The translations under genes were made by a program, and so were the position numbers. Of a DNA stretch of 64,000 nt, positions 24,788-33,065 are shown one piece after another (position 1 is the first letter of the stretch; each line of letters starts with the position of its first letter). The DNA comes from Streptomyces sp. NBC_00249 (GTDB lineage Bacteria > Actinomycetota > Actinomycetes > Streptomycetales > Streptomycetaceae), in assembly GCF_026342355.1 (NCBI RefSeq), contig NZ_JAPEMV010000011.1, forward strand, positions 243,747 through 307,746. Reading direction: 5' to 3'. The notes beneath the pieces are model-generated. The model was not told where the DNA came from. It saw only the letters and a list, made by a program, of their open reading frames with translations, and searched no databases.

Positions 24788-25666
24788 ATGCGCGACACCA
24801 GCGGCACCGAAATGTCCAGCAAGCGGGCGGCCTCTCGCTTCTCCCGTCTGTCCATCGTCATCGCAGTGAGCGCATCCGCGCTGCTGTCCGTCGTCGGTCC
24901 CGCCCACGCGGTCCCGGCGAAGGACCCTCTCCCGGCCGACATCCCCGACTACCAGGCCGCCCTCAACGCGGTGAAGTCCACCGACGTCCGCAACGCCGTC
25001 TGCCGCTTCCTGCGCACTCCGGTGCCCACCGGCGGCGCCGGCGCCCCGGTGCAGACGATCCCCGAAACGGCCGAGCCCTGCCAGGGCCTCCCGGTCTTCA
25101 CGATCAAGGACCCGGTGGCGCGGAACGAGATCACCCCCGGGTTCGTCGCGGGCACCGCCCAGCCGCTGCCCATCGAGGCGGTCAAGCTGACGCAGCTGGT
25201 CTCCTCGCTCAGCACCACCGTCAACGGCCGCAACGCCACCGTCATGCTCGCCCCCACCCAGGGCGGCGGCTGGCACCTGGCAGCCGTGCGCGACAGCGAC
25301 AGCGACGCCGCATACGCCGGCAAGGCCACCGTGGGCACGCTGGTCTTCACCGAGCCGCAGATCCGCGGCTGGTACCAGCTCAAGCTCACCACCGTCGAGC
25401 CCCTCAACGACCAGGCCCGACAAGGACTCGGCGGCCAGGCGTCGGTGTCGCTCAGCGACTACCAGAAACTGGTCAAGGCCCGCTACGCCGACAAGCTGCC
25501 CGGCTCGGAGTACGACACCACGGGCTACTCCAGCGGCTACAGCCTCCAGAGCAAGGAGGACGACGCCTCGTCCTCCACGCTGCTCCTCGCCGGCAGTTCC
25601 GGCACGGCACTCGCCCTCACGGGCGCCGCCCTGCTCCACCGGCGGCGGCGCGCAAGCACCCGCTGA
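24788..25666 (+). CDS. Exported, C-terminally anchored protein paired with the cysteine protease
   Basis: 292 residues: an N-terminal signal (SIVIAVSASALLSVVGPAHA), a mature ectodomain (about 45-255) with two cysteines (AVCRFL, EPCQGL), and a single C-terminal hydrophobic anchor (LLLAGSSGTALALTGAALL) followed by HRRRRAS, a stop-transfer tail. There is no LPxTG motif. The ectodomain family is not recognised. Tight coupling to the protease suggests it is the substrate, inhibitor or tether (inference). Confidence 0.8.
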   Translation: MRDTSGTEMSSKRAASRFSRLSIVIAVSASALLSVVGPAHAVPAKDPLPADIPDYQAALNAVKSTDVRNAVCRFLRTPVPTGGAGAPVQTIPETAEPCQGLPVFTIKDPVARNEITPGFVAGTAQPLPIEAVKLTQLVSSLSTTVNGRNATVMLAPTQGGGWHLAAVRDSDSDAAYAGKATVGTLVFTEPQIRGWYQLKLTTVEPLNDQARQGLGGQASVSLSDYQKLVKARYADKLPGSEYDTTGYSSGYSLQSKEDDASSSTLLLAGSSGTALALTGAALLHRRRRASTR

Positions 25667-25688
25667 GCCCGACCCCGTACGCCCCCTC

Positions 25689-25719
25689 GCTCCGCCCCGG
25701 CAGCCGGCCGGGACGGAGC
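25689..25719. terminator. Bidirectional hairpin terminator
   Basis: Arms 25689-25701 and 25707-25719 pair over 13 bases with one mismatch and a five-base loop. It separates converging genes. Confidence 0.75.
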
Positions 25720-25774
25720 ACCTCCCCGTCCGACCGGACCGCCACCACGGTCCGGCCACCGCAGCGGGCCGGCT

Positions 25775-26308
25775 TCACCGCGACGAGCCGGGGATGGAGG
25801 GGGACGCGTCGAAGTGGATCTTCTGGGGGCCCTTCCCGTCGTCCTTCCAGTCGAGGAACAAGATCACGTCGGTGAAGAGGCGGTGGCGGTCGGGCCAGCG
25901 TGAGGAGTAGGACGCCGGCGTCGTGGACCCGTCCTTCGCCTGGTTGAGACGCTTGGCCAGGTCGGTGCGCCTCGTGACGGCCAGGCCGCCCCCGACGATC
26001 ATCGCCGTCACTTCGATGTTCGTGCCCGTGGTGTTGAAGACGGGGCCTCGGCCGGTGGAGGCTTCCGGCAGGTCCCATGAGACCGTCGCCCAGTGCCGGA
26101 CGGCCGCACCGGATTCGGTCACACAGGCCTTGACGGTGAAATCCCAGTTGTCGGGCCAGGGCCCGTTGTAGGTGGGGTTGTCGATGGTCCTGGACGACAC
26201 CTTGCACCGCTCCACCGCGTGCGCGGGGCCGATCCCCGCGGCACCCGCAATGACGGAGGTCGCCACCAGCACCGCCGAGAGCCGCCGGGTGGGGGATGTC
26301 CTGAGCAT
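25775..26308 (-). CDS. Secreted hypothetical protein
   Basis: 177 residues. Signal peptide RLSAVLVATSVIAGAAGIGPAHA, then a mature domain with two cysteines (ERCKVSS and KACVTES) and conserved-looking WDFTVKACVTESG, RHWATVSWDLP and FLDWKDDGKGP segments. GGAGG precedes ATG 26308, which excludes the longer frame. I do not recognise the family. Confidence 0.8.
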   Translation of the reverse strand: MLRTSPTRRLSAVLVATSVIAGAAGIGPAHAVERCKVSSRTIDNPTYNGPWPDNWDFTVKACVTESGAAVRHWATVSWDLPEASTGRGPVFNTTGTNIEVTAMIVGGGLAVTRRTDLAKRLNQAKDGSTTPASYSSRWPDRHRLFTDVILFLDWKDDGKGPQKIHFDASPSIPGSSR

Positions 26309-26481
26309 GGGGCGCGCCTCCAATGGTCGAGTGACCAGGTCAACGAGACGACACCGAGAAGGAAGCGAACCCCCGCCGGCCCGGCACGCGTAGCCATGCG
26401 CCCCGAGACCATTCCTGCGGATCACCACCGAGCAGATCAAGACCGTGTACGTGAACACCTACCCGTGGGACTGGACGCAGG

Positions 26482-27492
26482 TCAGCGGGCAAGTACGTGG
26501 CCGTCGTCGGGGCGGTGGTCCCGGGAGCGGCGCAGGTCGGTGGTGACGTAGGTGCGTTGCAGCCAGCGGTCTGCACCGTCGTAACGGGGGTGAAAGGCGG
26601 TGCGGCCATGGACGGTGACGCGGTTGTCGATGACGACCAGGTCGCCCGGATTCAGGCGCAGGGTGCGGGCGGTCGCCTCGCAGGCGCGTCCGAATTCGGC
26701 CAGCGCCGCGGCGGCCCGGGGGGTGAGCGGGGTGGTGACGAGTTGAGCCATGCGTATGTCGGGATCCTCGACTGCTCCCGACAGCACCGGTCGGGGCCTG
26801 ACATCGGACTCGGTCGCGCCGGCGTCGGGGCCGAATGAGGGTGGTGGTGTGGTGATGAACTCCGGTGCGAACAGCGCCTGGCGGCCGGCTGGGGTGAGCA
26901 GCGGCAGCGCTCGGCGGATGCCGGCGACGCGCATGCCTGCGCGCCGGTCGTGGTCGGCGCGCAGGCACAGGAAGACCACATAGTCGGGTGGGTGGGGGTG
27001 GAAGCCGTTCTCGGTGTGGAAGGACAGCGGCACCGATCCGGCGTTGCCGTGGAAGCTCTCCTGCCCGGGCACGGGCACGACGTCCTGGACGAGGGCGCCG
27101 GACTTCTCCGCCAGGTAGGCGAGAGGCTCGCCGAGCCCGCAGGCCACCATGGTGAGCAACGCGGCCGAGACGGTGGCCCGGCGCTGGACCGAGCCGGGTA
27201 CGGACGGCGTCGCGGGCAGGGCCGCCCGGTCGACGGGCAGGCCGCCGATCACCAAGGTGCCATGCGGGCCGGAGTGCCTTCGAAATCGGCGCACCCCACG
27301 GCGCAGCGGGAACGGAAGGTCCTCCCAGGCGTCCCGGGCCCGGGCCACCCACTCGGGGGTGTCGACCTGGTCGTGGTCGCTACCGCACAGGGTGCGGGCC
27401 AGCCGCTCGCACGCGTCTGCATCGGCCGGGTCAAGTGCCCAGTCGGCGGCGACGGCGGAGCTTTGGATGGTGTCGGGCGTCGTCTCGGGCAT
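26482..27492 (-). CDS. Fe(II)/2OG dioxygenase of the VioC/AsnO (clavaminate-synthase-like) type
   Basis: 336 residues. The metal ligands H-x-E are in LSFHTENGFHPHPPDY, and the distal His in VTVHGRTAFHPRYDG with the 2OG-binding Arg in WLQRTYVTT. The order and spacing fit L-arginine/L-asparagine beta-hydroxylases such as VioC, OrfP and AsnO. These make hydroxylated amino acids for peptide antibiotics. Substrate cannot be fixed from sequence. Start ATG 27492 follows GGAGA. It lies 41 bases behind an unknown gene in the same direction; no peptide synthetase is nearby. Confidence 0.85.
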   Translation of the reverse strand: MPETTPDTIQSSAVAADWALDPADADACERLARTLCGSDHDQVDTPEWVARARDAWEDLPFPLRRGVRRFRRHSGPHGTLVIGGLPVDRAALPATPSVPGSVQRRATVSAALLTMVACGLGEPLAYLAEKSGALVQDVVPVPGQESFHGNAGSVPLSFHTENGFHPHPPDYVVFLCLRADHDRRAGMRVAGIRRALPLLTPAGRQALFAPEFITTPPPSFGPDAGATESDVRPRPVLSGAVEDPDIRMAQLVTTPLTPRAAAALAEFGRACEATARTLRLNPGDLVVIDNRVTVHGRTAFHPRYDGADRWLQRTYVTTDLRRSRDHRPDDGHVLAR

Positions 27493-27533
27493 CGGGGTCT
27501 CCTGCCGGGGGCGTGGGCGGCGGACGCGCGGAG

Positions 27534-28652
27534 TCACGAGTGGCGCAGGCCGGCCACGGCGTCGGCGACGTAGTGGTCCCCGAATCGGATCAGCGAGGCG
27601 TACTGGGCCGCGCGGCGATGGCGCATCAGCCGTAGTTCGGCGACCGCGTTGTCGGGGCCCGCGGGCTTCTGAGCGATGGAACGACGCAGATGCACCATCG
27701 AGTACGCGAGCGTGACGTGCCGTTCACCGTCCACGATGTCGGCTTCCAGCAGAGCGCCCCGTGCCTCGGCCAGCTCCGGGTCGCGGGCCGCCAACTGTTC
27801 GTAGGGATCGGGAACCACGGACAGCAGGTCCTTCATCGCCGCCCGGAACAGCTTGTATCCGCGATGTTGGCGCCCGCTCAACGGGACGTCCACCGACGGG
27901 GGCGCCATGGTGTGGCGTATCGCCGCCATGTAGTACTCGGCCGGGACCGTACTCGCGTGGGTCATGGCCGCCGGGAAGCCCCGTACGTACTCCGTCGCAT
28001 CTGCCAGCCGCAGCAGAGCGGCATCGCCGTCGCCGTGCCGTAGATGGCGGGTGGCGTCGGCCACGGCGACCGCGGCGCAGATGTTGAACAGGACATGGAC
28101 CTGGTGACCGATGAGCCACCGAGCACTCCACACACTTTCCAACGACGCCCCCGCACCGGCCTCGGGGACGGCCACGAGCGGTAGGGAGTCAGGGTCGGCG
28201 CCCGGCGCCGCGCCGGTGAGGTCGAGCACCGCCTGCCGCATCCCGGCGACCTCCAGCGCCAGGTCGGCACCCGACAGCGGAGCATCACACAGGTCTTCCA
28301 GACCGCGGTGGACGACCAGGACACCGTGCAGGGCGGCCTGTTGATCCGACAGCTCCCCCTCTCGGACCCGGAAGAACGACTGACTGGTCGACTCCGCCGG
28401 GAGTCCTTCACCGGCCACGGCCGGAGCCAGAACCGACAGCGCGGCCACCAACTCACCGGCAGCCGCAGTAGCCTGCCGCAGCGCGGAGGTCTGTTCGGCA
28501 GGTCTGGCATGGGTCGCCAACCCGGCCAGCACGCGCGCGGTCCGCTCCGCCTCGGCATCGACCCGTGGACCCAGCACCGGGACGGGACGCCCGCCTCGGG
28601 GCTCACGGAAAACAGCGACAGCAGGATGACCGGCGACCGGCGATAAGCCCAT
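27534..28652 (-). CDS. Unknown helical protein paired with the VioC-like dioxygenase
   Basis: 372 residues, almost entirely helical by composition, no signal. Visible segments: SVWSARWLIGHQVHVLFNI, THASTVPAEYYMAAIRHTM, a Gly/Pro loop APPSVDVPLSGRQHRGYKLF and a C-terminal His-rich VTLAYSMVHLRRS. The order (helices, loop with PP...SG, then a helix) reminds me of PrnB/tryptophan-2,3-dioxygenase-like heme enzymes, where histidines bind heme, but identity is not evident. The gene ends 41 bases before the dioxygenase start and probably forms an operon with it. Function not assigned. Confidence 0.74.
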   Translation of the reverse strand: MGLSPVAGHPAVAVFREPRGGRPVPVLGPRVDAEAERTARVLAGLATHARPAEQTSALRQATAAAGELVAALSVLAPAVAGEGLPAESTSQSFFRVREGELSDQQAALHGVLVVHRGLEDLCDAPLSGADLALEVAGMRQAVLDLTGAAPGADPDSLPLVAVPEAGAGASLESVWSARWLIGHQVHVLFNICAAVAVADATRHLRHGDGDAALLRLADATEYVRGFPAAMTHASTVPAEYYMAAIRHTMAPPSVDVPLSGRQHRGYKLFRAAMKDLLSVVPDPYEQLAARDPELAEARGALLEADIVDGERHVTLAYSMVHLRRSIAQKPAGPDNAVAELRLMRHRRAAQYASLIRFGDHYVADAVAGLRHS

Positions 28653-28774
28653 GGTTGAAGTACTTCGCCAAGAACACTCCACACGAAACCTGACCGGCAA
28701 GATCATTCCTGTGCGTGCGCCGGAGTTGGCGGACGTCTGCCGGACCGGGCTCGTCGGTCCGACAGCAGTCGATG

Positions 28775-29497
28775 TCAGGCCAGTGCGGCTCCGCCGTCGA
28801 GGGTGAGCACCGTGCCGGTCGCGTAGCCGTTGCTCAGGAGGTAGAGGTAGGCCGCCGCAGCCTCCTCGGGGCTGCCGACGCGCTGCACGGGAAGGGCGCT
28901 GCCTTGCGCTTGGAGGAAGGCCTCCGGCTCGGGCACGGTGCTGTCCCAAAGCTCGGTGCGGATCGCGCCGAGGCGGACCGCGTTGACCCGCAGCGGGGCG
29001 AGTTCCAGGGCCAGGGCTCGCGTCAGACCCTCGACGGCTGCTGTGATGCTTGCGCCGAGCGAGGCTCCGGGGGCGGGCCGGGTGGCGAAGGCGCCGGAGG
29101 TGAAGGTGATCGAGCCGCCGGGACGGAGCTTCGGCGTCGCGTACTTCGCGGCGAGCAGGGCACCCCAGAAGCGGCGCTCGAAGAACGCTCGGGACTCCTC
29201 GGCGGTGAGGTCGGCGAGCGGGGTCAGCAGCAGGGACTCGCCCGCCGTGTAGACGAGGTGGTCGAACTCGCCGATCCGGTCGAAGAAGCCGGCGAGTGCG
29301 GCCTCGTCGGCGACGTCCAGCAAGATGCCTTCGGCCGGGCCACCGAGCTTCTTCACCGCCAGGTCGACCCGGCCCTGGCTGCTGGAGGCGACGACCACGT
29401 TCGAGCCCTGAGCCGCTGCGGCCTGCGCAACGGCGAATCCGATGCCGGAGGTACCACCTATGACGACGACACGCTGGGTGTCTGCTGTGTTGTTCAT
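28775..29497 (-). CDS. SDR-family oxidoreductase lacking the usual catalytic Tyr
   Basis: 240 residues. The Rossmann motif VVVIGGTSGIGFAVAQ, LLDVADEA and LVYTAGE (NAG position) are clear. After the catalytic-strand Ser (FTSGAFA) the standard Y-x-x-x-K is missing: the stretch reads PGASLGASITAAVEGLT, with no Tyr and no Lys. LRVNAVRLGAIRTEL and the C-terminal LTLDGG are normal. This variant is common in a small SDR subgroup and may bind cofactor without classic dehydrogenase chemistry. Divergent from the AraC regulator. Confidence 0.88.
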   Translation of the reverse strand: MNNTADTQRVVVIGGTSGIGFAVAQAAAAQGSNVVVASSSQGRVDLAVKKLGGPAEGILLDVADEAALAGFFDRIGEFDHLVYTAGESLLLTPLADLTAEESRAFFERRFWGALLAAKYATPKLRPGGSITFTSGAFATRPAPGASLGASITAAVEGLTRALALELAPLRVNAVRLGAIRTELWDSTVPEPEAFLQAQGSALPVQRVGSPEEAAAAYLYLLSNGYATGTVLTLDGGAALA

Positions 29498-29593
29498 GGC
29501 GAGGACGCTACGTGTCACGACAGAGACAATGAATAGCCTGAAGTCTTGATTCGCTGTCTGATCGTCTCGATCTCAGCACGCTATGGTGAGTGC

Positions 29594-30541
29594 ATGGACA
29601 TACTCAGCGACACGCTCGCGGCCCTGCGCACCGGGCGTCCGTCCGTTGTCCGTACCGACGCGCAGGCGCCGTGGGGTGTGCGCTTCCAGCCCATCGCGGG
29701 AGCCGGATTCCACGTCGTCGTCGAAGGACACTGTTTTCTCCTGCCGGTTGGCAGCGATCCGATAGCCCTGGGCCCCGGCGACGTCGTGTTCCTGCGGCGC
29801 GGCACCGATCACGCCATCTGTGACGCGGTCACCAGCGAGCTGGTCGCCTTCGAACCCGACCGCGTCGACACCTCCTCGCCGATCGGGCGTTTCACCGTCG
29901 AGGGCGACGGCGCTCGCAGCGTGCTGGTATGCGGGGCCTACCACCTCGACGTCGACCGGCCGCATCCGCTGCTCGGCGAACTCCCGGAGGTCATCCACCT
30001 CCCGGCCAGCCCCGGTCGCCATCCGGCGCTGCGCTCGGCGGTCGACCAGCTCTGCGCCGAGATGCACCAGCCTCAGCCGGGTTCGGACTCAGTGGTCACG
30101 ACGCTCGTCGATCTGCTGCTTCTCTATATCCTGCGGTCCTGGTACGCCGAGTTGCCCAGGGAGCAGACGCAGGGCTGGGCGTCGGCACTGAACGACCCGT
30201 TGATCGCCCCGGCGCTGAAAGCGATCCACGACGACCCGGCGCATCCGTGGACCGTCGAATCGCTGGGGAGCCGGGCCGGACTGTCGCGCGCCGCGTTCGC
30301 CCGGCGGTTCACCACGGTGGTCGGCGAGCCGCCGCTCAGCTACCTGACGACGTGGCGGATGGCCATCGCGGCGCGGATGCTGCGCGAGACGGCCGACTCG
30401 CTGAGCGCCGTGGCCGAGAACGCCGGCTACACCTCGGAATTCGCGTTCGCGAAGGCCTTCAAGCGGCACTTCGGCGCCCCGCCCGGGGCATATCGGCGGG
30501 AGCGGCGGACGGCGTCGGCTTCGCTGTCGGTGCCGGTTTGA
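29594..30541 (+). CDS. AraC-family regulator with N-terminal cupin
   Basis: 315 residues. Residues 1-170 are a cupin-type sensor (GVRFQPIAGAGFHVVVEGHC, LGPGDVVFLRRGTDHAI), and 205-305 a double helix-turn-helix (DPAHPWTVESLGSRAGLSRA, ENAGYTSEFAFAKAFKRHFG). This matches the cupin_6/AraC group that controls a neighbouring SDR. The two genes start 96 bases apart and divergently, so the SDR is the likely target. Confidence 0.9.
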   Translation: MDILSDTLAALRTGRPSVVRTDAQAPWGVRFQPIAGAGFHVVVEGHCFLLPVGSDPIALGPGDVVFLRRGTDHAICDAVTSELVAFEPDRVDTSSPIGRFTVEGDGARSVLVCGAYHLDVDRPHPLLGELPEVIHLPASPGRHPALRSAVDQLCAEMHQPQPGSDSVVTTLVDLLLLYILRSWYAELPREQTQGWASALNDPLIAPALKAIHDDPAHPWTVESLGSRAGLSRAAFARRFTTVVGEPPLSYLTTWRMAIAARMLRETADSLSAVAENAGYTSEFAFAKAFKRHFGAPPGAYRRERRTASASLSVPV

Positions 30542-30588
30542 TTCTCTTGGGCGGGAGCCTGGGTTCTTGATCGTTCGTCAGCGTGTCG

Positions 30589-30860
30589 TCAGCGGTTGAC
30601 TTCGAGGTTGGTCAGGACGAGCAGGACGCGCAGGAGGGCGGTGGCGCGGGCGGCCGAGATCCAGACCAGCTTGCCTCGCTCATCGGTCAGGGCGAGGAAG
30701 CGCAGGCCGTGGCTCTGGTGCCTGCCGGAGTGGTTGGGCGGTTCGCCTTCCCAGTGCGGTGTTGGGTGGGGATCAGGGTGCCGTCGATGAGGACGACCTC
30801 CCCACCCCGAGCGCGGGCGCCACCGGCGTATTGCCGCACCGGAGCCCCGATCCGGTACAT
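30589..30860 (-). pseudogene. Internal fragment of an IS5-type transposase
   Basis: On the minus strand two frames carry pieces of a DDE_Tnp_4 transposase: VVLIDGTLIPTQHRTGKAN (first catalytic Asp region) and, one frame over, NHSGRHQSHGLRFLALTDER followed by VWISAARATA. No start, no C-terminal catalytic part, and the pieces are frameshifted. A decayed insertion-sequence scrap. Confidence 0.65.
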
Positions 30861-30880
30861 CCAGGGCCCCTCGCGGGACT

Positions 30881-31525
30881 CTACGAAGCGCCCTCCGCGG
30901 AGCGCTCGAAGGAGACTTCCACGCGGCGGTTCTTCTTCCGGCCCTCCTCCGTGCTGTTGTCGGCGACGGGGTGCTGCTCGCCGAAGCCCCGGACCTCGAA
31001 CGTGACCCCCGCGGAGGCGAGGTCCGTGGCCAGCACGGCCTGTACCGCCTCGGCACGCTGCTTCGACAGCGCGTCGCCGTGCGCCGAGGAGCCGAGATTG
31101 TCGGTGAAGCCGAAGACACGGACCTTCTTCGCGCCCTGCTTCTTGATCTCCGCCGCGACGCCGGCGATGCGGCCGTTCGCGGCGGGGGAGAGCTGCGCGC
31201 TGTCCTTGCCGAAGAGCACCTCCGACTGGAGCGCGACTTTGATGTCCGTCTTCGTGTCCTCGCGGCGCTCGGTGCCCTCGAGGTCCTCGACGACGGACTT
31301 GACGGTGAGCACCTTGACGGGCCCGAGGCGGACACCCGACGGGAGCCCGAGATCAGGGTCGTTCGCGTCGATCCGCGGCGGCGGTGCGGTGGATGCGGAC
31401 GGGTAGGGAGACTCATCGGCAGCGGCGTGCGCAGTGAGCAGCCCGAGTGCCAGCGCACCGATGACCGCCGCAGCCCGGGCCGTACGCACGCCAGTCCGCC
31501 GGGTGGACGTCACAGTCCCGGTCAT
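30881..31525 (-). CDS. OmpA-like peptidoglycan-binding exported protein
   Basis: 214 residues. N-terminal signal (AAAVIGALALGLLTAHAAA), a linker domain, and a C-terminal OmpA domain from about 105: LQSEVLFGKDSAQLSP, VRVFGFTDNLGSSAHGDALSKQRAEAV (TDxxGxxxxNxxLSxxRA pattern) and VRGFGEQHPVADN...RKKNRRVEV. The Asp and Arg residues that hold meso- or LL-diaminopimelate are present. It would grip peptidoglycan outside the membrane. The start overlaps the stop of the lipoprotein gene (TGATG), so both are co-translated. Confidence 0.86.
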   Translation of the reverse strand: MTGTVTSTRRTGVRTARAAAVIGALALGLLTAHAAADESPYPSASTAPPPRIDANDPDLGLPSGVRLGPVKVLTVKSVVEDLEGTERREDTKTDIKVALQSEVLFGKDSAQLSPAANGRIAGVAAEIKKQGAKKVRVFGFTDNLGSSAHGDALSKQRAEAVQAVLATDLASAGVTFEVRGFGEQHPVADNSTEEGRKKNRRVEVSFERSAEGAS

Positions 31526-32133
31526 CAGGACACCTCGATCGTGCCGGCGGCGAAGCCGGGGAACTGGATACCGACCTCGGTCGTTGAGGCGGGCGGGGCC
31601 GGGAACATCGCGAAGACGTCCATCGAGGCCTTGGCCTTCAGCGGGTCCGCGTAGTCGGTCGTCGTCAGCGGGCGGTCGTCGGAGTCGCGCAGGACGTAGT
31701 AGCGCTTCCTCTCCTTGGAGTCCACCAGGGTCATGGCGCCCAGGGACCGTCCGTGCATTGCCACGCTCTGCTCCAGGCCCTGCCAGCCGATCGGGACGGT
31801 GTAGTCCTCGCTGCTGGTGTTCTTGAACTCGCCGTAGACCGTGAGGAACCCGCCGCTGTCCCTGGTCGCAGCGTGGACGATGAGGTCGATGCCGTCCGGT
31901 CCCTTGAACGTGCCGAGCACCTTGCTCTTGTCGGGGAAGGTCCTGCCCCCTCCTCCCTTCGACGCCCCGTCCTTCACGGCCCCTGAAGACGCCGCGGAGG
32001 AGGGCGAGGAGCTGCTGCTGTCCTTCGTGGTCCCACCACTGCCACCACAGGCCGACAATGACAAGGCCAAGGCCGCCGCGAAAACGGTGGCTGCCCCGCC
32101 CCGACGTATGCTCCTCATCAGCCTCATGCTCAT
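31525..32133 (-). CDS. Lipoprotein coupled to the OmpA-like protein
   Basis: 202 residues. Signal peptide with lipobox ALSLSAC (Cys about residue 29), then a Gly/Ser spacer and a beta-rich domain with YGEFKNTSSEDYTVPI, like DUF4352-type immunoglobulin-fold surface domains. ATG start preceded by AAGGAA. It is translationally coupled to the OmpA-like protein; together they could link membrane and wall. Confidence 0.82.
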   Translation of the reverse strand: MSMRLMRSIRRGGAATVFAAALALSLSACGGSGGTTKDSSSSSPSSAASSGAVKDGASKGGGGRTFPDKSKVLGTFKGPDGIDLIVHAATRDSGGFLTVYGEFKNTSSEDYTVPIGWQGLEQSVAMHGRSLGAMTLVDSKERKRYYVLRDSDDRPLTTTDYADPLKAKASMDVFAMFPAPPASTTEVGIQFPGFAAGTIEVS

Positions 32134-32557
32134 GAACGATGTTCCTTTCCCTTACGGACCTTCCTCGGTCCGGCAGATGGTGGAATGCGCCCTCCCGGGC
32201 CCGGAATGGGGCCGGCAGGGGCGTCAATCGGGCAACGCGCGCGCATCATGGAGAAGCGCAGCGGCTCTCGGCCGCACTCAGGGAGTTGCCGAGGCCGAGC
32301 TGGCGGCCACGAAGTCCATGGTCCGGTACTCCGTACTCCGTGCTCCGGTAGAGGCACGGTCTGTCCGCCGGACACCCGCCGATGGCCGCTGCGACTCGAC
32401 GACAGGCGTCCCCCTCGACCAGGCAGTGACCAGGAGTCCGGTGCGTGGCGCGGCCGGTCGGCCGGCGCATTACCCGGCCAACCTGCGTGAACCGCACCCG
32501 GACCTGCCAACACCGCAGCCCAGGGGCTTCGGGTCGCCCTGGACCGCCGACGACGTC
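32134..32557. other. Intergenic, no gene seen
   Basis: Roughly 420 bases between the lipoprotein start and the end of the MarR gene. It contains a small run of CCGTACTCCGTACTCCGTGCTCCG (32330s, quoted here only as a tandem 8-base repeat). No coding frame is convincing. Confidence 0.45.
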
Positions 32558-33013
32558 CTAGTCCCCGGTGATCTCCGAGGGAGGCAGCGCGGCGAGAGCC
32601 TGCAGAGTGTTCAGGAAGCCGCGTCGATCTTCCTCCGGCAGACGAGCCAGCAGCCGTTCCTCGCGCTGCTGGATCGCCGACTGGACTGCGTCGCGCACCC
32701 GGCGCCCCGCAGGGGTGAGCGAGAGTACGCGCGCCCGCCGGTCCGCGGGATCAGGCTGCCGCCGGATCAGTCCGCGTTCCTCCAGGTCGTCGAGGACGCC
32801 GATGATCCGGGTCTTGTCGGCGCCGATGTCCCGCGCCAACGCGGCCTGCGTCCGTACCGGCTCGTCGTCGAGACCGAGCAGTACCGAGTACGCCCACATG
32901 CGCAAATTGTGTTCGCGCAGCACCGGCAACTCGGCGGTGACCAGCGCGCGGCCCAGAGGGACGATCATCGCCGCCAGGTCGGGGCGCCCTTCGGATGAGG
33001 TGTTCCCGGTCAT
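32558..33013 (-). CDS. MarR-family regulator
   Basis: 151 residues. MarR winged helix: LREHNLRMWAYSVLLGL, TQAALARDIGADKTRIIGVLDDLEERGLI and wing RRQPDPADRRARVLSLT. It is divergent from a TIGR03086/DinB-like gene, separated by 52 bases that contain the perfect inverted repeat GCTTAC-C-GTAAGC. It likely represses that gene and itself. Ligand unknown. Confidence 0.88.
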   Translation of the reverse strand: MTGNTSSEGRPDLAAMIVPLGRALVTAELPVLREHNLRMWAYSVLLGLDDEPVRTQAALARDIGADKTRIIGVLDDLEERGLIRRQPDPADRRARVLSLTPAGRRVRDAVQSAIQQREERLLARLPEEDRRGFLNTLQALAALPPSEITGD

Positions 33014-33050
33014 GGAGAAGAAGATACTCGTTGACCTATGATCTGTCCAT

Positions 33051-33063
33051 GCTTACCGTAAGC
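33051..33063. promoter_or_regulatory. Palindromic operator for the MarR regulator
   Basis: GCTTAC-C-GTAAGC is a perfect 6-1-6 inverted repeat between the divergent MarR and TIGR03086 genes, immediately before ATG 33066, which itself continues with a half-site GCTTACTG. A TATGAT at 33037-33042 could be the -10 element. Confidence 0.62.
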
Positions 33064-33065
33064 AG

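Noticed and set aside
26482..29497. Possible antibiotic gene cluster around the VioC-like enzyme
   Set aside because: No peptide synthetase, ATP-grasp ligase, transporter or precursor peptide nearby; only a two-gene unit is supported.
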